Positions 12,349 through 24,196 of a DNA stretch of 64,000 bases are shown one piece after another. The position numbers and the translations under genes are program-made. The first letter of the stretch is position 1, and each line of letters opens with the position of its first letter. Source of the stretch: Whalleya microplaca (Eukaryota; Ascomycota; Sordariomycetes; Xylariales; Xylariaceae). The notes under the pieces were generated by a model. It searched no databases. It was not told where the DNA came from and saw only the letters and a program-made list of their open reading frames with translations. The DNA lies in the NCBI GenBank assembly GCA_022497155.1, contig MU385748.1, forward strand, positions 310,001 to 374,000, written 5' to 3'.

Positions 12349-13162
12349 TCATGGGAACATACCAACCGGCCTCAGATCATTCTCCGACGCCCAATCCCTT
12401 ACCCCATGTCTCTCCTTACCCGTGCCCCAATGCTTCCTATCGCTCGGTTTGCTGAGGTTCAGGGAGTCCGTGGTGCCGTTCGCCGGCGCAAACAGCAAGA
12501 AGACGTATCTATGCTTTCCCGTCTTCGGAGGCGGTCCTGGCGGTTGGTACGGTATGATATCCTTGAAACTCGACGTAATGATGGCAGAAGAGGAAACATG
12601 AATACCGGTAGCGATGAAGTGGCAGAACTCAGACCATTTGGGGTTGTTGCGTGATGGTGCATCCGGGTCGGTGATTGTGATGGTGTAGGTCACGTCCGAT
12701 TCTTCCATGTGCAGTGAAGATGATGCCGGGTCTCGGCGCACAGTGAAGCTGGGTTGATCTTGGACTTTGTCCACTTTCAAGGTATTCCCTAGTGATGCCT
12801 CTTCACCGGAAGTCCATTCTACATCAAGAAGAAGCGAGGGGAGGAACTCGTCAATGACTGCAAACACAGATTAATCAGTTATCAACGGGAACATCAACAC
12901 ATAGGCACGCTCTGGTAGGGGTTTACCTGTGGGAAATATTTCTGCCTTCTTCAGTCTGGAGTTCTTTTAGTTACACATATATACACACAACTAACTAATA
13001 AGGGATCGATGGTACTGATGCGTACTCATTTTGGACTTTGCTCACCCCTGAATCCAACGAATTGGACTTAGGTGGGGCAAGGGCTATTTGCTCTGTTCGT
13101 TGTTGAGTTGTCACCAGCGCGGCGAACATAAGGGTATATGCCCATGTAGATAGACTAGCCAT
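12349..13162 (-). CDS. Secreted PEBP-family protein (phosphatidylethanolamine-binding / carboxypeptidase Y inhibitor-like)
   Basis: Three exons on the minus strand: 13162..13026, 12955..12927 (only 29 nt) and 12857..12349, encoding 224 aa with phases 2 and 1. The N-terminus M-A-S-L-S-T-W-A-Y-T-L-M-F-A-A-L is a likely signal peptide. The tiny exon 2 restores the conserved lead-in (E-L-K-K-A-E-I-F-P-T then V-I-D-E-F). The two PEBP signatures are present: D-P-D-A-P-S at residues 119-124 and G-P-P-P-K-T-G-K-H-R-Y from 163. Family members bind anionic ligands in a small pocket, and yeast Tfs1 inhibits carboxypeptidase Y. Secreted fungal forms are common but mostly uncharacterised. The last residues are short and polar with no GPI-like tail. 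The neighbouring assembly gap is 3' of the gene and does not disturb it. Confidence 0.88.
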
Positions 13163-16100
13163 GCTGCTGAATAGCCTGGAACATCAATCTAGTGAGGTTG
13201 AACAGTTATGAAAGTTGAATATGTCCATCTAGGTATTTACAAGTGGCGCTACAAATATCTAGACCCCCGCATAATCGTGATGTCATTTAATGCTACACTG
13301 ATAATCACGTTGTATCTGCTGGGTTCAAACATGTTGACACTGCTAAAACCTCCTTCGTTGTTCATCTGGAACTATTTAAATTCTCAACAGTGACTTACGG
13401 ACATTTCTTAAATATATCATGAATCAACCAATACCGTGTAACTTCTCTGCGCTGTGTCCTTCTGGTGAACTTTCTGGTCGTTCAAGCGTGGGTATGGTAC
13501 GCTTGGGGTCCTCTTTTCAGAGTAACGCACGCAAAGGAACCCATCCTCGCGTATTTTATACTCCAACCTCCTTTCAGAAGGAACAATTTCGCGCACCCTC
13601 TTGAAGTATCTGTATGCGTAGATCGAAGTAAGTTATAGGATAGGAACGAAGGAACATAGGGATTTATTACCGTACCCCTCACAGCATTTGTCAGGTTACA
13701 GGGATGCGTGCTAGTAATCCAGGCCGCTGGGACGCCCCACAAGTTGTAGCTTAATGTATGTACATATATTGGAAGCTCTCCCGCCACGCAGTAAGGACTC
13801 TGGTGATGATATTTCCCTAATAGTAACTACTGTGATACTCATAACCTGCGTCTATTTCACCACCGTTCGCTTCAATCTCGGCCTTGCTTTTGACACAAAA
13901 AAAACTGGAATAAACTTTACGCATGGCGTAACCAGCTCTTATTCCTAAAACGTGCTAAGATAATGACCCGCTATATGGGAGAAAACGGGGAGTCTATGCA
14001 CTCAGATTGATAACTTGCCATCAGGACTGGAAATCTCGCTGAACAACCATAACTTGAGCATTAGTATACACCGTAGCTAGCTAATCAGCCAATTTTGATG
14101 TTCTATCGGTCGCTGTTTCGTATCTACTTTGGCGCTTGTCAGTCATTTGCTCAATTCTCGTGGGACGTGTGCTCACATCGGGGTCCGAGAGTTTCTCCTA
14201 GTCTTCGCGCTTGAACGCAGGACTTAGGGGCGCATCCACATCGAATGCCCAAGTCGGCTAACCGCCTGCTAACAATATTCCAGGGTTGGCTAAGGACATC
14301 GTCATCGTAGACATGGTGGGTCTTATGACCCAGAATTCTATAGGCTTTAGCCAGAGACCTTGTGAATATCCGGTAAAGTGCTACATGAATGATAATGAGG
14401 CCATCTCTATACGCCAACTCGAGCACTACTACCGAGTTAATGGGCATACCTGGACCTTTGTGTTGTATTGGCGGCTGTCATAAGGCGGGGACCTGCAAGT
14501 GGCTGACAACTAACACAGACATGGTACGGTTATTACTTTGGAAAGTCCTTCTATATGAACCACCGGAAACTGAAAGAGTATCCCAACAAAAATCTCCTTC
14601 AAATAATTCCTAAGGGTTCTAAAACATAATTTGGCTTACCGTGTAGTGTCTATAGGTATCTGGGAAGGCTGATAGCTGAATTTTGAACATATGAAAGTAG
14701 CCATTCCTAATTGTAGAAACGAGCCTCGGCACGTGCGAGATTACATGCTTGTAAAGTATTGGATAGAGGTTAACTCCTAGTTCTAAGTCAAAGGCCTGAC
14801 CCCCGACTCTCGGGACGCGGGTCAAGCATCGAGTCGAAACTTGCAACGTTCATACTCATCCTTACTTACTAAATTACTCATGACTGCTAGTTGTATGAGC
14901 TATTATTAAGTCTATCATTAACTAGCTGCACCATCCTTTGTCTTCCGTTTATAGTGTAAGAAACCACATATCACGTGTGACGGTAGTGAGCAGCAAAGAG
15001 GGCTCTCATGGCCTAGGACGGTTAATTGTAGTAGTGTTTAAGGCACTCACTACAGCTGTTCGTTGCTCTCTAAAGTTATATATTATTGTTGATGAGAGGG
15101 ATTAGGTATGGGAGGTGCTAGATCTAGTGTAGTGGTCCCTCCTTTCACCACCCAACGACTAAGTTTTATTGTCTATCGATCGAAGGTTTTTCAATTCCCT
15201 ACCTATGTGGTTGTACCACTGACTCATTCAAAGTTATCAGGCATGAAGCACACTCTCAACATGGCGTCTATTTGTTCTCTCCGTGGGTATTGTAGTCGAG
15301 GATGATTGCTGATTTTGTGGGAGACCATTTATTCTCTCAGATTTCGAATCATCGCTATTTATTAATAGATCTCAATTTATCCAAGCGTCTTTACCTTTGG
15401 TTAGTGCCATCTATGCAAGAATAAGTGGCTGTCTCACATATATGTAGCTACGTTCAGTCATGCAGATTCAGTTCACTAACCAGAAAACCAAGCATTATGA
15501 ATCAGAGTAATAAAGACTCACCACACAGGATTTGGGTTTACGCTCCCAGTGGCAGCATAAACGCTGGACTCAATAGCTTATTCGATGACTTCTTTAATAG
15601 TACCTTCGACATGAATCACCATGACGCGGTGTTTATGCTGCTCCAGGGATACACTCAGTCCAAATCCATCTTATCTCCGTTGTTCTCTTGGTCCTGATAC
15701 AGGCCATCTACAGCGACGCAACACTCGTAATCCTAACACTGTAGAAATGTTAGTTGAAGTGTTCTACTTTGGATCTGAGAGAAGACAGATCAGGAAAAGT
15801 TCCCGAAGAATAGTTACTTCTCGCAGTGTCCCATCTTGTCTTGGCTAGGTCGGGGAAGGTGTCTATAACAAGTACGATTGGGTACTCGTCTTTGTAGTTG
15901 TAAAGATATCGGGGATTCTGTAGCCATCTCACCCAAGCGTCTACAATGAAGTGGAACAGGTTCATGAACATATGATGGTCGACGTGTTCCGCCAGGGACT
16001 TCCAGCCGTGAGAGCCTCAAAGTACTTGAACAAACCTCCGCCAGCAAGAGTGTTCTTGAGCAGGTTCAGCATCTCCAATTTCGCATTCACGGATTAGCAA

Positions 16101-18021
16101 TACGTTGTGGATGGTTGTGGAAGCGAAAGTCAATGCTAGTAAGATGAAAATTGAACTAGATGGAACACTGACAGTCTGAGATTCAAGCTTGATCATCTCC
16201 ACGGTAGCAGCGGTTAGGTTCTTCGAGGATTTCGGTCCGTCCAGACCTCTATATAAGTTGACAACCTCCGCGTTTTTAATGCCTGAAGTGGTGAACTAAA
16301 CGCATGTTATGACTAGTATAGTAGTTATTATTAGGGAAGTATCATCACTAGAGTCTAAAGGAGGGAGAGCCTCCTATATATAAGCTACAGCTTGTGGAGC
16401 GTTCTAGCCATCTGAATTATTATAGCCACATATCCTTGTAATTCGTCATGAAGGACGTAGATGTCGTGATTATCATTCCTAGTGATTTGGACTGCGTCGC
16501 TGATAATCGGTTAGTAAACCGCGTCGTGGTATTTGTGGCAAGGTGATTCAAGGTGGCAGAGACAAGATCATTGTCAGGGGTGGATGCCAGAAGAGTGGGG
16601 AAGATTGGTACGTTGTGAAAAGCAGTGATATAAGGTATGGCGAAATGGTTATTATCACGATGAAATCGATTATCACCAGTGTAGTCGTAGCTTAGACTAG
16701 TCACCTAACCCTGCGGGCCTTTTAACTAGTAGACGTATCTACCTTTGCTTTTGGGAGACTTTCCTCAATTGCAATGCTCCTAATTGGCAATGGCCTCCAA
16801 TGGCCTCTTTTAATAAATAAGCCTCCTGCGGCAGGATGGTCGCTGTGTGTGTGTGCATTTCCCCCAGAAATAACTCAATTGATTACCTATATGCCTAGTC
16901 ATCTATAAGGTCGATAACCTCCGATGCCTTCCTGGGAGCCTTTTTGATGCCTTTACAGCTAGAATGACTAGCAGCTATATTTTCTTGATTGTTCAACGGC
17001 TACCTCATGACATCGTGTGTTAAGCTTGTCATCGTTCAGGTGCTTCTACAGCCTCTGCCATCTTTTGTGAACCTCCGTGAGCTTGTTGCGGCGATTGTAA
17101 TGTGTGTGGATCTAAAGGCCTCGGTGAAGATGTTGCAACTATGGAAAAATACATTGGAAACATATACAAATTAAGTGGTGCAGCATGTAGGTTGCCGGTT
17201 TTGGGAGGGAGGCAGATGGCCGCAAAAAGTTGTATTATTTTTAAGCTATTAAGAGGTAGCTATTGATTGAGATTCACTTAATTTAGTCTGCGCACGTACC
17301 ACTCCAGCAAGCATGTTGCAATTACGGTACGGATGTACATTGCTGGCATTTTTGGGAAGGTGGGGTAATATATTTTGTATCACAGTACTATCGAATGGTA
17401 CATCATCCATTCACTGACGAAATGTACCTCAGAGTAAGTGCTCCGTACAATCACAGGTAGTTTGCTATATTTAGATTCTGGAGCATAGACCACCGCGATA
17501 ATTACCATTTCGGAGGTTTGGGAGTCAAATGGAAGTAGGTACCTATGAAGCGAAATCGAGGTGCAGAAGCCACACCCAATTATAACCCACAGTGCCAATC
17601 TCTGCACATGTTAAAAGTAGCAGTGGCTAAGAATATCCATTGCTCTATTTCTACAGAGATATTGAGAATAGAAGATTATCATAATATGTCATTAAGATGA
17701 ATAAATACATAACGAGTAAGGTGTGAGGAAACGGTGAAAGAGCGTAATATAACGTAGCATACTCGCAGTATGCTAGTAGATTGATTAAATATGGGAGGAA
17801 TTGAGTCGATAAGCACAAACGCAGCCGCTGGGAAAGGGTTACATGGTTATTTTCGTCCAAAACAGTGGCTGGGATAGTCGAGTCCTGTTACTCCCATTTG
17901 TGGAATATGGGTATATGTGGTGATGTGTGTGGATTGATGGTTGTACATGTATTGTGTATCTACTTGATGGATCTACCAGGGAGGTGGGTATATATGTAGT
18001 GGATCCAATCATGTGACAACA
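13163..18021. other. Long gene-poor interval (4.9 kb) with possible decayed genes
   Basis: No intact gene. A minus-strand frame at 14151..14447 contains a segment like the start of fungal P-loop sulfotransferase-like proteins (S-L-A-K-A-Y-R-I-L-G-H-K-T-H-H). Minus-strand frames at 15750..16202 also look coding-like but shift frame and match nothing I recognise. Both are best read as relics. The rest is AT-leaning sequence with no repeats or RNA genes seen. Confidence 0.35.
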
Positions 18022-18151
18022 CAGCTCTGGACTAAGCGTGTTCTACAACGACACAAGCACTACGTTGAAGCTTATTGTATGGCCGCTTCAACTGGAATCA
18101 ACACCATTCCAGTGCTTATGCCGCTGTAGAAATACGTTTAGTCCAGAGCTG
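18022..18151. repeat. 130-bp compound hairpin (MITE-like inverted repeat)
   Basis: The ends are a perfect 14-bp inverted pair: CAGCTCTGGACTAA at 18022 and its complement ending at 18151. Further nested arms follow: TTCTACA/TGTAGAA, AAGCACT/AGTGCTT and GTTGAAGC/GCTTCAAC. The whole segment would fold into one long interrupted hairpin. It ends 3 bp before the stop codon of the minus-strand gene at 18155, so it lies in that gene's 3' UTR. No clear target-site duplication is visible. It could be a small foldback element or a 3'-UTR RNA structure. Confidence 0.7.
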
Positions 18152-18154
18152 CAT

Positions 18155-18963
18155 CTAATCTAGGTCCATCTTGTCAATCCCCTTGGTCACCTCGTCAATT
18201 GCCATGTCCTCCTCGAGAGCCTCTTCGAGGTCTCTCATGACCAGGTCTCCATCCCTGGCCCCACCGGCATCATTTCCCTGGTTCTTTTCTTCCTCCCCTT
18301 GGCCATCGCCCTCTTCGTCCAGGCCACCGACGAACTCGAAGATCTCGTAATTGGCGCGCTGCATAGTTCTAATTAGTTTCGTTTCTTGGCAAAAGAAGCA
18401 TACAACTTACTGCTGTGGCCCAGTCATCGCCAGCGGCCTGGAAGAAGGCATCGATAGCCTTGGCGGTCAACGAGTGCTGGTTGACGTCGAACGGCGGGCG
18501 CGGATTTCGATGCCATGCGGCTCGGGCTTCTATCAACTGATAGAAGAAGTTGAGGAAGATAGTAGAGGAGAGGTCTTTGAACCACGGGGTTCGACCTTTG
18601 ATCTCATCGAAAGACTTGAAGAGGCCCCAGTCCTCGTAGTTGTCGGCGGAGTCTTTGAGGAGGGTCACCACGTCCTGTTTCATAGTTAGCAAGTAATTAT
18701 AAGCGGTACTTTAGTGACGAAGAATAGGTAGTACTAACCTCCCTGGCACCAAGAGCTATACTTCCCGCGAGGGCTTGGTCAACTGCCAGCTTAGCCTCTT
18801 TGGCCACCAGGCCGGACACGTCATCCTTGGGCACGAGAGCTGCCTTTCTCAAGGATTCGAGGACATAGGTGTCATGCAGGTCCCTCTGCGTGATGCGACG
18901 ATTGTCGCTATAGACCATTCCTGCAGCAGGCAGGTAGTTGGTGAGGAAGCGCAAGATCGGCAT
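18155..18963 (-). CDS. Unrecognised protein, 230 aa, acidic C-terminus
   Basis: Three exons: 18963..18739, 18674..18411 and 18358..18155, all phase 0. Donors are GTTAGT and GTAAGT; intron 1 has a GCTAAC branch site. It starts M-P-I-L-R-F-L-T-N-Y-L-P. No family was recognised. The middle exon is compact and aromatic-rich (D-W-G-L-F-K-S-F-D-E-I; F-L-N-F-F-Y-Q-L-I-E-A-R-A-A-W), probably a helical globular domain. The last exon is highly acidic (runs of Glu/Asp/Gly, then E-E-A-L-E-E-D-M) and probably disordered. No signal peptide or membrane segment is seen. Clean splicing and even amino-acid use argue for a real gene. The exon 3 acceptor could be shifted by a few codons. Confidence 0.72.
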
Positions 18964-19420
18964 GTTGAGGTCGAGGTGGGAGTAGGTATGTAGGTATGCA
19001 GGCAGTTTGGCTGCAATGGTTATGATGGCGGTGTTACTGCTGATGGTGCAGGAGTATTGGATGTGTAGAATGGATGAATTAAAAGGGTGGTGTGAGGTAC
19101 TGAGGGAATGTAGGTGTGCATAGCTGCAGACAGAATATCAGGAAGGAGTGGAAAGGTACAAGTGTTGAACGAGTGACAAAGATTGGCATAATGTGCATGT
19201 GCGGGTGAAGAGGAAGTGAGAAGGTGTAGATTCCCATTGAATGATAAGAAATTAAATAGGATGTGTATGGGAATATGTATGGGAATATTTGTATATAGGA
19301 ATCGAGTTTGTAGGAAAAAGCTAAAGGTACCTAGGTACTACACGAAGGGCCGCATAGGCCCGTAGGTCACATGTATCACAGAGGTGGGATGGTATATAAA
19401 TTATAATATCATGTAGTTTA
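18964..19420. other. Promoter-side intergenic, purine-rich
   Basis: Upstream of the minus-strand gene. G/A/T-rich with many GTAGGTATG-like words. No gene seen. Confidence 0.4.
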
Positions 19421-19674
19421 AGCACCGGTAGTCAAATGGTATGGCTGCAAACATTTCTGGGTTGCACCAGTCTGTGGGTTCGAATCCCGCACTTGTCGCG
19501 TCACCCCTAAGGATTTAGGGGCTGTCAACCACGTCTATGGCAATGTTGTTATGCGGTCCCTTGGTACGCCTTGGTTAAAGGCGTCTACGTCTGTAGGTGG
19601 TACTTTGCGGTGGGATTATTGACGCGTTACCCCTATATTAGGGGCTGTAGCCATCTGGCTACCGGCTTTTTTTT
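19421..19674 (+). mobile_element. tRNA-like Pol III unit, candidate tRNA-derived SINE
   Basis: A perfect B box GGTTCGAATCC lies at 19477..19487 inside a 5-bp T stem (GTGGG/CCCGC). An A-box-like TAGTCAAATGG lies 48 nt upstream at 19429. The flanks cannot form a tRNA acceptor stem, so it is not a working tRNA. The body holds two related hairpin modules, CCCCTAAGGATTTAGGGG at 19504 and CCCCTATATTAGGGG at 19630, each preceded by a GCGTYAC-type word and followed by GGCTGT. Eight T at 19667..19674 form a Pol III terminator. tRNA head, unrelated body and T-run end fit a SINE or a Pol III non-coding RNA. No other copy is in this window. Confidence 0.5.
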
Positions 19675-21015
19675 CCAACTATTATTTTTTAACATTTACC
19701 GATAACAAGAATCATCGAATTAAGAAAATCCTTTACGTTATTAAAGCCTCCGATATATTTCATATGTTAGGATCGTACGCCTTTTGGAGCTGCCTTGCTC
19801 CCTGGGAATATCTCCAGTTCCCCTAGCTTTATATATTAATGGGTGGATCGGTTTATGACTATTGGAACTCTCATTAAAGCTTAACACTTGAAGTTTATAT
19901 CTTATTTCCCTGGTTTAATTGCGGCGCCTAAGCAGCCACCCTAATATCATTCCACTCAAGTCATCATGTACATAGCTCGCTGGTGTAAGTAGCATTTGGA
20001 GTCATTTATTTCCCCTCCTAACCTGTTCTAGGAGCAATGATTGTCTATTTAGGTATATTGATTAGAGCGTCTGACTTTGAGCCAGCTCTGAAAATTCTTG
20101 TCAATTTACCAAACTGCCTAGCAAGACGAAATATGTACTGTCACATGGGGGTGCAGCATGTAGGACTTCGTGCTTTGCAACGAGTTATAGCATCCCCGAT
20201 CCAATAACGAGTTAACCAATCACGTCTATCTGAATTCTGGGATTACCTTTATTGGTCCTTTGAGACGATCCAGACTTCTTCCGCTTAATTCTTGAAACAT
20301 CTGGCTAAATAAGTAGTGACTCTGACTCGGATCAAGACACCATACTTTCTCTAGATATCATTTCGGTGACTCGGTAATAGTAAGACTCGGATGAGGGTCC
20401 GCTTGATGTATGGTTCTATATATTATTATGTGAAGACACTCGTTTGTATTACAGTTTCATTCCACCCGAAATAACGTGGTTTGGGGAAATCGGTTCGGTT
20501 GGTAGTAGACATCGCTGGAACGAGTAGTTGACATCAGTAAAGGAAATCTTACCCTGCTATGAAGAGCTTCTTACAACTTAAGACGGTAAACCCGAGCCTG
20601 CTTGGACGGGCCCTTCCTAAAGTGAAGGAATGCCCTTTGAGTCCCTATAACGTTATAGAGCATATAGGTAGACAGAGCATCGAAAACAACCTCATTAATG
20701 CATATAAAACAGCTTTTGACTCAATTTATTGGTTTGGTGTCCTCAGTAGCTCTATCATAGAAAGATTTATTGTCAATATGGGACAAAGTAATGAGGAGTA
20801 TAGTGACTTGATTAGTGCAAGGCAAAGCTATAGGAAGGTGGCAGAGTATATACATGTATAGGCGGATCGGCCGTACGTAGGCCCGTACCACCCTCAACCC
20901 TATAGGGCGTATCTTAACGTTTATGATGAGAGGTCTTCCATGGATATCCTTTATCATTGACGTGATAAAATAATGTTCCTAGATAGCATGTGTCTGCGTA
21001 CCGGTAACAAGAGCA
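19675..21015. other. Intergenic, 1.3 kb
   Basis: A 100-codon ORF at 20559..20861 has no recognisable features and is probably chance. No RNA gene or repeat seen. Confidence 0.4.
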
Positions 21016-21927
21016 TCATGACAAATGGAGCTGTTTCCTCAAGAACTCGGTCAATCCCTTCTCGATAGATGCTGATAGAGCTGCAAAGACAATCATATTA
21101 GTCGAAGATGGCGGAGGACAATAATGGACATCTGGCAAGATCTCTAATTCCTCAATGCCCTTAACCTGAGCTAGCTCCTCCACCCACTGCAGCACATGAA
21201 GTTAGCATTTCTATTCCTTGACAGTTGATAGAAGACCGGGAAGTTTCAAATCTACTATAGGAATATTCTACCGAACGTTTTTGCGTAGAAAATAAATAGG
21301 GAGGGTTGATAGAAGACTTGAGGTGATACTTACATCCAAACTCTCGTGTTTAATGTCAAAGAGTAACTTCAAGTCTGCTGCTGTAAATTCCCGGGGACCA
21401 TTCCATGTCGAAGTAGGTTTACCGCCCTGCACGACCAATTGTAGTTTCTTGATAGACCCATGAGCTCGCAGGAAACGGCAAACGCTTCTCCATTCGCTTC
21501 TATCGTTTTCATACATCGTCAAGGGCCCCCTTTTATATAAGGAAATCTCCTGGATGAGTCGGCGGCTTGAAGGCGTGAGGTCCGAGAGGAATGGCTCGAT
21601 TGCCTCGATGTGGCTCCCGAAATCGAACGTGTGTCTTTTATACAGGATGTATGAAGTTTCTCCGTATATCGTCTTGTTCACCCGCATGATAGAAGCACAG
21701 AAATCCACACCCTCTGTACCGAGTTCGTAGGTTGTCTCATAGCATCTTCTGTGGAGTGATCGGGCAAGTACATAATACCGGCTCCGAGATAGTTCGTTTG
21801 TGCTCGAGAGTTTGTCGGCCCCAGCATTCCGAATGCATAAACACTTATTTCCACCATCATCGAAGAGATATTCGTAGATCATCATGCGCATCTCTGCCGG
21901 TACGCGCATTAGACACGAAGGCTCCAT
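21016..21927 (-). CDS. F-box/2EXR-like fungal protein, 254 aa
   Basis: Two exons: 21927..21334 and 21186..21016. The intron has donor GTAAGT, acceptor CTGCAG, phase 0. The first true ATG is at 21927; longer frames rely on a non-ATG codon. The N-terminus C-L-M-R-V-P-A-E-M-R-M-M-I-Y-E-Y-L is the short F-box-like helix found in the large fungal 2EXR/DUF7730 group (typically L-P-x-E-I-R-x-x-I-Y). It is followed by conserved features such as I-M-R-V-N-K-T-I-Y-G-E-T-S-Y-I-L-Y and later F-D-F-G. The C-terminal exon continues the same pattern (W-V-E-E-L-A-Q-V-K-G-I). These proteins are abundant in Pezizomycotina and mostly uncharacterised. A role in protein-protein interaction is inferred only. It appears intact. 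Confidence 0.8.
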
Positions 21928-22761
21928 GTTGTTGCCACTGATCAAAGTGTCCTAAACCCTTCTGAACCGCGGATAAGCTGAAGTCGACGGGGACCACTGT
22001 CGCTCCTTAAATGTAGTTGAAGGATATTCAAAAGCAGATTACACCGATGATCAAAAGAAATGTCAATGAGCTTCTGACGCCAGCACCGTCATCTCTAGTG
22101 CTGATGCTGACTTGGTCAACCGGGTTCTCGACCAGGCCACAAAGGTTCTCCACTAGAATGGATATAAATATCTAGGCAATTGGGTGACGCTCCTTATATC
22201 ACACCATATATACTCCACTCTTGTCCGTGTCCCGGAACTTCGATATGTGGACGGGTGGCACTGGTCATTGTGACAAGTCCGAATTATGGGAATTTATAGT
22301 TTAAACGTGGCTTCGAGACCGAAGTTTCTTATCTACAAAAATGGAAGAGGGTAGCCAATTACGCCCCGTCCGTTCTCTATCAGTGGTAGTTGTTACCTCG
22401 GTTCCGTTTTCTAAGAACCTAGAACTGGTAAAGAACCGGTTAGGCGGAGGCAGTATCGTATGATGCTTTATTATTAGGATTTCCACGTACTAATGGGCTA
22501 CGAATTCTCCCGAAACTCAACAACCGACAGCTTTTCTTCCTGTCAATTTCAGGTTTACTATATAGAAGATGGATGCACAGGTCAGGCGATTGGGTTAATC
22601 TTATGAATTTGCCGGTGCTTTTAGTACTTATTTACTCGCTGTACTCGTTGATTTGATTCAACGCATATCACTGAAGTATATAGTATTCAGTTTCAATACT
22701 ATCACTTCACAATATGCCATATCCATACCCACGGGCTCAATATCTGAGAGAGTAGCTACTA
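21928..22761. other. Intergenic, 0.8 kb
   Basis: Promoter side of the F-box-like gene, ending at the TA target of the inverted-repeat element. No gene seen. Confidence 0.4.
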
Positions 22762-23251
22762 GCGTTGGCTATTTCGCCTCCTCACGCCCAAAGGGCGTTG
22801 GTCTTTAATTAGGAAAAGTCCCTAGTAATTGGGAAAATAACTGGGGGTTTTAAGCTACTTAGACTTTAGTATAGATTACATACAAATAGAGGTAGCTTAT
22901 ATACTGTAAATAATCTCAATATTTTAACTATTATAAAAAGTGAAACTCCAGATAGTAGTATTAGTAGTGTCTCCTATAACTATAGGGGACTTAGTGGATA
23001 AAGACCGCTATAGTTATAGCAGTCTTAGCAGGTATAGGTAGCCTATAATTATCGATCGGCATTTTACTTAAGAGATTAGCAGGCCGAAACAAATTGAAGT
23101 AACAGGTAATATTCAATTACCTAAAGCTACATAAGTCTATTAGCAGATTACTAGTAAAACGGTTGTATCGACTAATGTTACGAATTACTAGGGATCTTTA
23201 CTAATTAAAACGCAACGCCCTTTGGACGTGAGGAGGCGAAATAGCCAACGC
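22762..23251. mobile_element. 490-bp non-autonomous DNA transposon (MITE-like) with 39-bp terminal inverted repeats
   Basis: The left terminus 22762..22800 and right terminus 23213..23251 are inverted copies differing at one of 39 positions, beginning GCGTTGGCTATTTCGCC. The similarity continues imperfectly for another 30 bp inward (TTTAATTAG..AAAG..CCCTAGTAATT on both sides). TA occurs immediately outside both ends (22760..22761 and 23252..23253), consistent with a TA target-site duplication as in Tc1/mariner-type elements. The 400-bp interior is AT-rich and has no ORF, so it cannot encode a transposase and must be mobilised in trans. The near-perfect ends suggest fairly recent insertion. Confidence 0.88.
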
Positions 23252-24196
23252 TAGTATTGATATTGCCATCCCAAAAGACTTTAGCAGTCGCGTTATCAGT
23301 GCCACCGACAGTTGGCGACGTGAGGTGGTCTGAGATCTCAATTCACCATCTCTATTTTTCATCGACATCTTTTATAAGCCCCTACACGAATGCCGTGGCT
23401 GCAATCAAAACCGGTATAGCTAAGACATCTAACGAGGCTGGCAGCGCAATTATTTGTGGGTGGACTATGTAAATATGGGAACCTATCACTTCTTAGACGA
23501 AATGCATATTCGCCAATAAACGATAAGTTCCAGAAACCCCCGACAGCTGTGTCGTTTATAAAATTTATGTTCATCTGGTGGCAGTATTATGTCTTCTCAT
23601 AGTCCATCAGTAGATTACAAAAGTCAGGATCATATGCATTTGTTAATTGAACTGCCTCATGAAGTTGGTAGTGGCTACGCTACGCCACCGACATTCATGA
23701 TCGTGGCTTCTCATATGCTCAACGTATATGATAAGTACTGAATAAAGTTACCATGGTCAACTAGAAAATGAATTTTTTCGGAAGAGGACGTAGAACTAGA
23801 TACTTCCTCCGTTTGCATATTTACTTGGAACTATGTGTAGCTTCTGGGCCAGCCTTGTGCGATTGAGCTTTTCCACAGGATGAGTTTAGTGCGAGAGGGT
23901 ACATTTATGTACATGGGAATTCCGTAAACACTGATTATTTTGGTGTCGAAAGGCTAGCGAGAACAATTTTCTTATGCAGGTAGCCCAATGGTCATTATAG
24001 ACGATTGCCAGAATAGGGCATTTATACTAGCAAGCTATGAGAGATGTTTTGCCTAGATAATTGATCATTCTGTTTGAGATTTTCGAGGTCCTGCGTGCCA
24101 AAAGGCTGCTCCATCATATCATATAGAGGGGGTTGATGTTGCTTGATAAACTTAAAGCCAATACTGTAGTGTAGACCGATTCTAACCAGTTGACGA
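23252..24196. other. Intergenic, 0.9 kb
   Basis: No intact gene. Short frames at 23262..23470 look faintly coding-like but shift frame and are unrecognised, possibly relics. Confidence 0.35.

Noticed and set aside
19421..19498. Functional tRNA-Cys (GCA)
   Set aside because: A and B boxes are present, but the 5' and 3' ends cannot pair as an acceptor stem and no proper anticodon stem forms around GCA.
20559..20861. 100-codon plus-strand ORF
   Set aside because: No motifs, no splice signals, AT-rich surroundings; consistent with chance.
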